Source: Adiantum capillus-veneris
Taxonomy: Eukaryota > Streptophyta > Polypodiopsida > Polypodiales > Pteridaceae
DNA length: 64,000 nt
Direction of reading: 5' to 3'
Assembly: GCA_014529385.2 (NCBI GenBank)
Contig: CM043970.1
Coordinates: 67,414,567-67,478,566 of the forward strand
Numbering within the stretch: the stretch's first letter is position 1; each line of letters begins with the position of its first letter. The position numbers and the translations under genes are program-made. The notes under the pieces are model-generated. The model did no database searches, was not told where the DNA came from, and worked only from the letters and a program-made list of their open reading frames with translations. Of this stretch, positions 60,562 to 64,000 are shown piece by piece.

Positions 60562-62160
60562 CTAGGCCACCGACTTAAAAAATGAAAAAGAAAAAGAAAA
60601 TAATAGAAAGAAAAAAATATTCGAGAGAAATACGAGCTCAACCTTAGCACCAAAGTATACTCACGAGACACTTCCAGCTTATGCCATGGAAACATGAACA
60701 TAACCAATGCATATGAAATTAGCTTTTCATTTTGAGAAAAAATAGCATGAAGGATAAGATAAGATAAGGGAAAAGGAAAAAGAAAAAGATAAAGGAGAAA
60801 AGGAGAACATAAGGATAAGGTACGTAAGTAACTTGTTGAGAAATTTTGATAAGTAAGATAGGTTATCAAAGAAAGATAAGTTATCAAGATAAGGAAGATA
60901 AGCTATCAAGATAAGTGAAAACACTTATAAAAATGTGCATAAAAAGAGGGCTTCTCTTGTCATTTTTCACTTCTATCCTTGTTACAGCCGAAGGCGTGGA
61001 GTTGCTTGCAAAAATACCCGAAATAGCATACTACAAACCATAGAACATACTAATTGACATACCTGGCAACCACATAGACGCATAATCGACGATATACACG
61101 AACAAAGAAAGATAGAGAGCGGCGAGAGAGTGACAGAACGCGTGTAGGCACACCCCCTAGACCGGAATGCTACACTTTGTATGGAAGGTACTTGTGTGGG
61201 CTCTATCAATAGGAGTGAAAATTTTTGGCCAGAGGGATGGGCCCAAAGAAATGTAGTGGCTAGCAGGAAAATGTGCAAGCAGGGTGCAAAAGACATGGAG
61301 GGTAGGCTTCTTTAAGAATTACATGTTCTTTGGAGGGATGAGGGTAAAAAGTCAAGCACTCCTAGCATACACTCAAATTGTCCTGTTTTGCTACTTTAAA
61401 GAAATTTGAAAGGCCAAGAACCATAGGGTGTTTGAGAATTCTCTTGTAAATGCTAGCTTGAAAGGCTTTTATTTTCTTTTGCTAAAGCATTAGGTTCATT
61501 TTGAGAATCTTTGACAAAAATCATGTACACGGAATAGAGCCATCATTGCTAGAATATTAAGGCATGATGTATCTTGAGGGTGAACAATTGACCCTAGGTC
61601 TTGATGATTATATACAGGGTTGACAATGTAGGGTATGAAAGTATCAAAATAAATTAAGAGACAACATGACCCATAAGAAGCAAAATTATTGTTCTATAAT
61701 GCCCCACATGTTCACCATCTCCATCCTCTTTATTAGACATATCAAGAGCTTATACGAAATTGGAAGACGATAATGCTAACCAGACGGGCATAAATGACAA
61801 TTCATGTCTACCATTTCCCATCATCGTGTTAATCGACATTATTACATCCAAGGTGGACCTTTGCAGATGGCCATGAGGGCGATCAAAAGTTTGCATTATC
61901 AGTTGGAATAGAGGATTGTAATATACACGCTAACGAGGAACACCTATGCATTTACTTTTGTGCAGGAGATGATGGTGCTCGTAGGTAACTGAAAAAAATT
62001 AAAATTAAGAAAGCTATATGATTGGTGGAAGTTGAAACAATCTGTGAGTTGTTGTGGAGACATGTCGCCACTAGTATAGTATACAAAAATTTGATGATTT
62101 CCCACAATTGTCGCTATGCGTAGCCTCTAGGAACACTCGATTTGCAAAAGATTGCATTTT
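60562..62160. other. Unannotated DNA with a GATAAG-rich stretch
   Basis: No gene recognised. 60755-60925 is rich in GATAAG and its complement CTTATC/TTATCAA (more than ten occurrences). The minus-strand frame at 60982-61296 has no known motif and no support. Confidence 0.6.
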
Positions 62161-62164
62161 GGGC

Positions 62165-62392
62165 CGCTGGGTGTCAAGAGTATTTTTTGCTACTTGAGTG
62201 GCACTTTACATTCTGGCTTGTTTTATCCCAAGGGGGAGATCATTGTCACCAGACTTACATGCTTTTTCGGACTTAGATTGGGCTAGTTGTTTTGACACGC
62301 GAGTGTCCACCACAAGTGTTGTTTGTTTCATGCTTGGTAGTTCATGTATATCATGGTGGAGCAAGAAGAAACCTATTGTGGCCACTTCTAGT
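62165..62392 (+). pseudogene. copia RNase H fragment
   Basis: About 230 bp matching 59708-59935 of the neighbouring copia element: GTGGCACTTTACATTCTGGC, then GGTAGTTCATGTATATCATG. Encodes HAFSDLDWASCFDTRVST. Both edges are abrupt, and it ends just before TGGGATGGGTGTCTAACC. Confidence 0.85.
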
Positions 62393-62399
62393 GTGGGAT

Positions 62400-63529
62400 G
62401 GGTGTCTAACCTCACTCCTATCTTATTGCAGACGTAGCGAGAACCACGATTAAATTGTCAATCCATGGGACGAAGCTGACTCGACTAGTGCATAGAGGCT
62501 ACTTGAGAGGTTGTCAATCTCTTGGAAAACAACAAACAACTCGCATCTAACTAAAGCTATACTCAAGTGACTAAAATCACCAAAAGCTAATCGCTCATCG
62601 TCGACAAACAAATCACATCCGTCACAACATCAAATGACATCCAAACGTAACAAAACTTCTAGGACATGTTTATAAGGACCTAAACACACATGCTTATGGA
62701 CTCAAATCCCACTTTAAGTCAAGTGCAAAAATTGTGATTATTAATAACAATGGATTTTTTACTTAGTTAATTTCGACTCAGAATGCATCTAAATGCTTAG
62801 CAATGATGCCCCAATACCCTGCCTATACTTAGTTTTTGATTTTAGAGTGTAAATTCCTACTTATGATGAAATTAGGCTGCGGTTCGACGACGCCAAAAGC
62901 TATAAAAAATACTCTGAAATGCTTACGTCAATGCGTAGAGCTCTTACCTGCGTTTGGAACGCAACAAATGCGACTGTAATGTGACAACCGGGGAGAGAGT
63001 AGGAAGCGCGAGAAGGATAGAAGTGAGCACCGTTAGCTCACGATGTGTATTTTATTATCCAAAACTTAAAAATAACTTACAAAAATTGGATTTTATTCCT
63101 TATCCAAAGTTTTTGGTGGTCAAAACTAATAATCTGGGAGCTCTAACTCAAGATAGGTAAAGACAAGTTGATACAATCTGGAAGCTTGTAGCCCCGGCTC
63201 ATCAATTACAAGGTTTATCTAGAAAATAGGAGTTATAATATTCTCGATTCATCACAATATAAATGTTTTTACAGTGAGAGCTCCAAAAAATGGTATCCGA
63301 GTTAGTTTGTTGCTAACATTCCCCCCCTCCTCGCCTGTGTCATCCCTTGACACAACTTTATGGACTGAAATAATCTTCGGGTTGACGGATGGCGAGGCGG
63401 TCCTTAAGTGCATTTTAAGCTTTTTTGTATCTGATCTTTCTTTCTTTGTCTGGAAGCTGCAAAAATTGCATAGTGACTATGTTCTTTAGCTCAAGGGCGG
63501 AGTAGGCCTACGAATCTAGAAGTCAGGTT
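62400..63529. other. Unannotated DNA
   Basis: No gene, repeat array or element end recognised. Short open frames at 62954-63160 and 63274-63489 lack motifs. Confidence 0.5.
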
Positions 63530-64000
63530 GTTGATCACTGGCCCAAAGATCTTTGTTCACCAAGTGAAAAACCCTGTGTAGAACGCTTCCTCAAGCGCCA
63601 ACATACTATGAGATGGCAAGAACATGCAGCGGGTGTAGAAGCCATAGAGGACTTCTTCGGAAGGTTGGCCGCTCAAGTCATAGCTTAGACCCTTATTGCC
63701 CTCAAGGAAGGACATCCATGATGATCTTGCTTGCTCTGGCTCATGAAAAAGTTCAATGCATGTGAGCAGCATTCGATAAATTTTGTAGAGCATAGCACAT
63801 GAGAGATCAGGGAGGGTTTTGAAGAATGACATGGCACCCGTTAGGGTTTTCACCATGTATTACTCTGTTGGTGTTCCCTTCTCTGGAGCTGGCAATCCCG
63901 GATAATTCAGCCATGTAGGCCGCTTCTTAGTCATTGTCTTGTGTGCTTGCCACGTCCTTACTCTCGGTACAAGACAAAAAATTGGGTCTTTTTGAAGTGC
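63530..64000 (-). pseudogene. Unrecognised coding fragment, runs off the window
   Basis: A 99-residue frame (63557-63856, MVKTLTGAMSFFKTLPDLSC, with ELFHEPEQARSSWMSFLEGN and GLSYDLSGQPSEEVLYGFYT) continues upstream in the same frame, through one in-frame TAA, to the window edge (RPTWLNYPGLPAPEKGTPTE). The composition looks protein-like but I do not recognise the family. It could be a transposon-derived or host pseudogene fragment. Confidence 0.35.

Noticed and set aside
60982-61296. Cysteine-rich small secreted protein
   Set aside because: A hydrophobic start and several cysteines are present, but there is no family pattern, and the region lacks any coding context.

Overview
The window is nuclear DNA of a land plant and consists almost entirely of transposable elements and simple repeats. 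Evidence for a plant: Ty1/copia and Ty3/gypsy retrotransposons of plant type, CACTA (En/Spm) DNA transposons with plant-specific TNP2, DUF4218, DUF4216 and Transposase_24 domains, and one spliced plant B-class GATA factor gene. The dense (GA)n/(CA)n arrays and the gypsy family would suit a fern or another non-flowering plant, but that is a guess; the species cannot be read from this window.

Layout. 1-20745: a tandem Ty3/gypsy array on the minus strand, LTR-internal-LTR-internal-LTR-internal (copies C, B and A from right to left; LTR edges TGTC...GACA). Copy B is split by a 4.58-kb CACTA element (CACTA-1, 6473-11048) with a CTA target duplication. CACTA-1 carries tandem units that look tRNA-derived (SINE-like). 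20746-25680: the only convincing host gene, a two-exon LLM-domain B-GATA transcription factor (minus strand, 308 residues), with a 74-nt-arm hairpin in its intron. 25684-29600: decayed gypsy, LINE and copia fragments. 30160-41666: a second CACTA element (CACTA-3, minus strand), broken by a complete copia element (30822-36368, AAAGT target duplication) and by a 1,576-bp probable solo LTR (37967-39542, AGAGG duplication); its transposase also carries a 459-bp tandem duplication.

42500-49565: a LINE locus in which two copies of one non-LTR family are embedded in GA-rich arrays at both ends. 49625-50490: a decayed transposase-like fragment. 50495-57425: CACTA-2 (minus strand), a near-complete coding relative of CACTA-1 that has lost its 5' end where it abuts a truncated copia element (57427-60561, plus strand, with a 3' LTR). 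60562-64000: unannotated DNA with a second small copia fragment and one unrecognised broken reading frame.

How it fits together: the insertions give a relative chronology (gypsy before CACTA-1; CACTA-3 before the copia element and the solo LTR). CACTA-2 could have been a transposase source for CACTA-1 before losing its end. Nearly all element genes have stops, frameshifts or deletions. I found no tRNA or rRNA gene, no CRISPR array and no bacterial-type system. The observations I rate highest are the intronic hairpin in the GATA gene and the LINE/microsatellite association.
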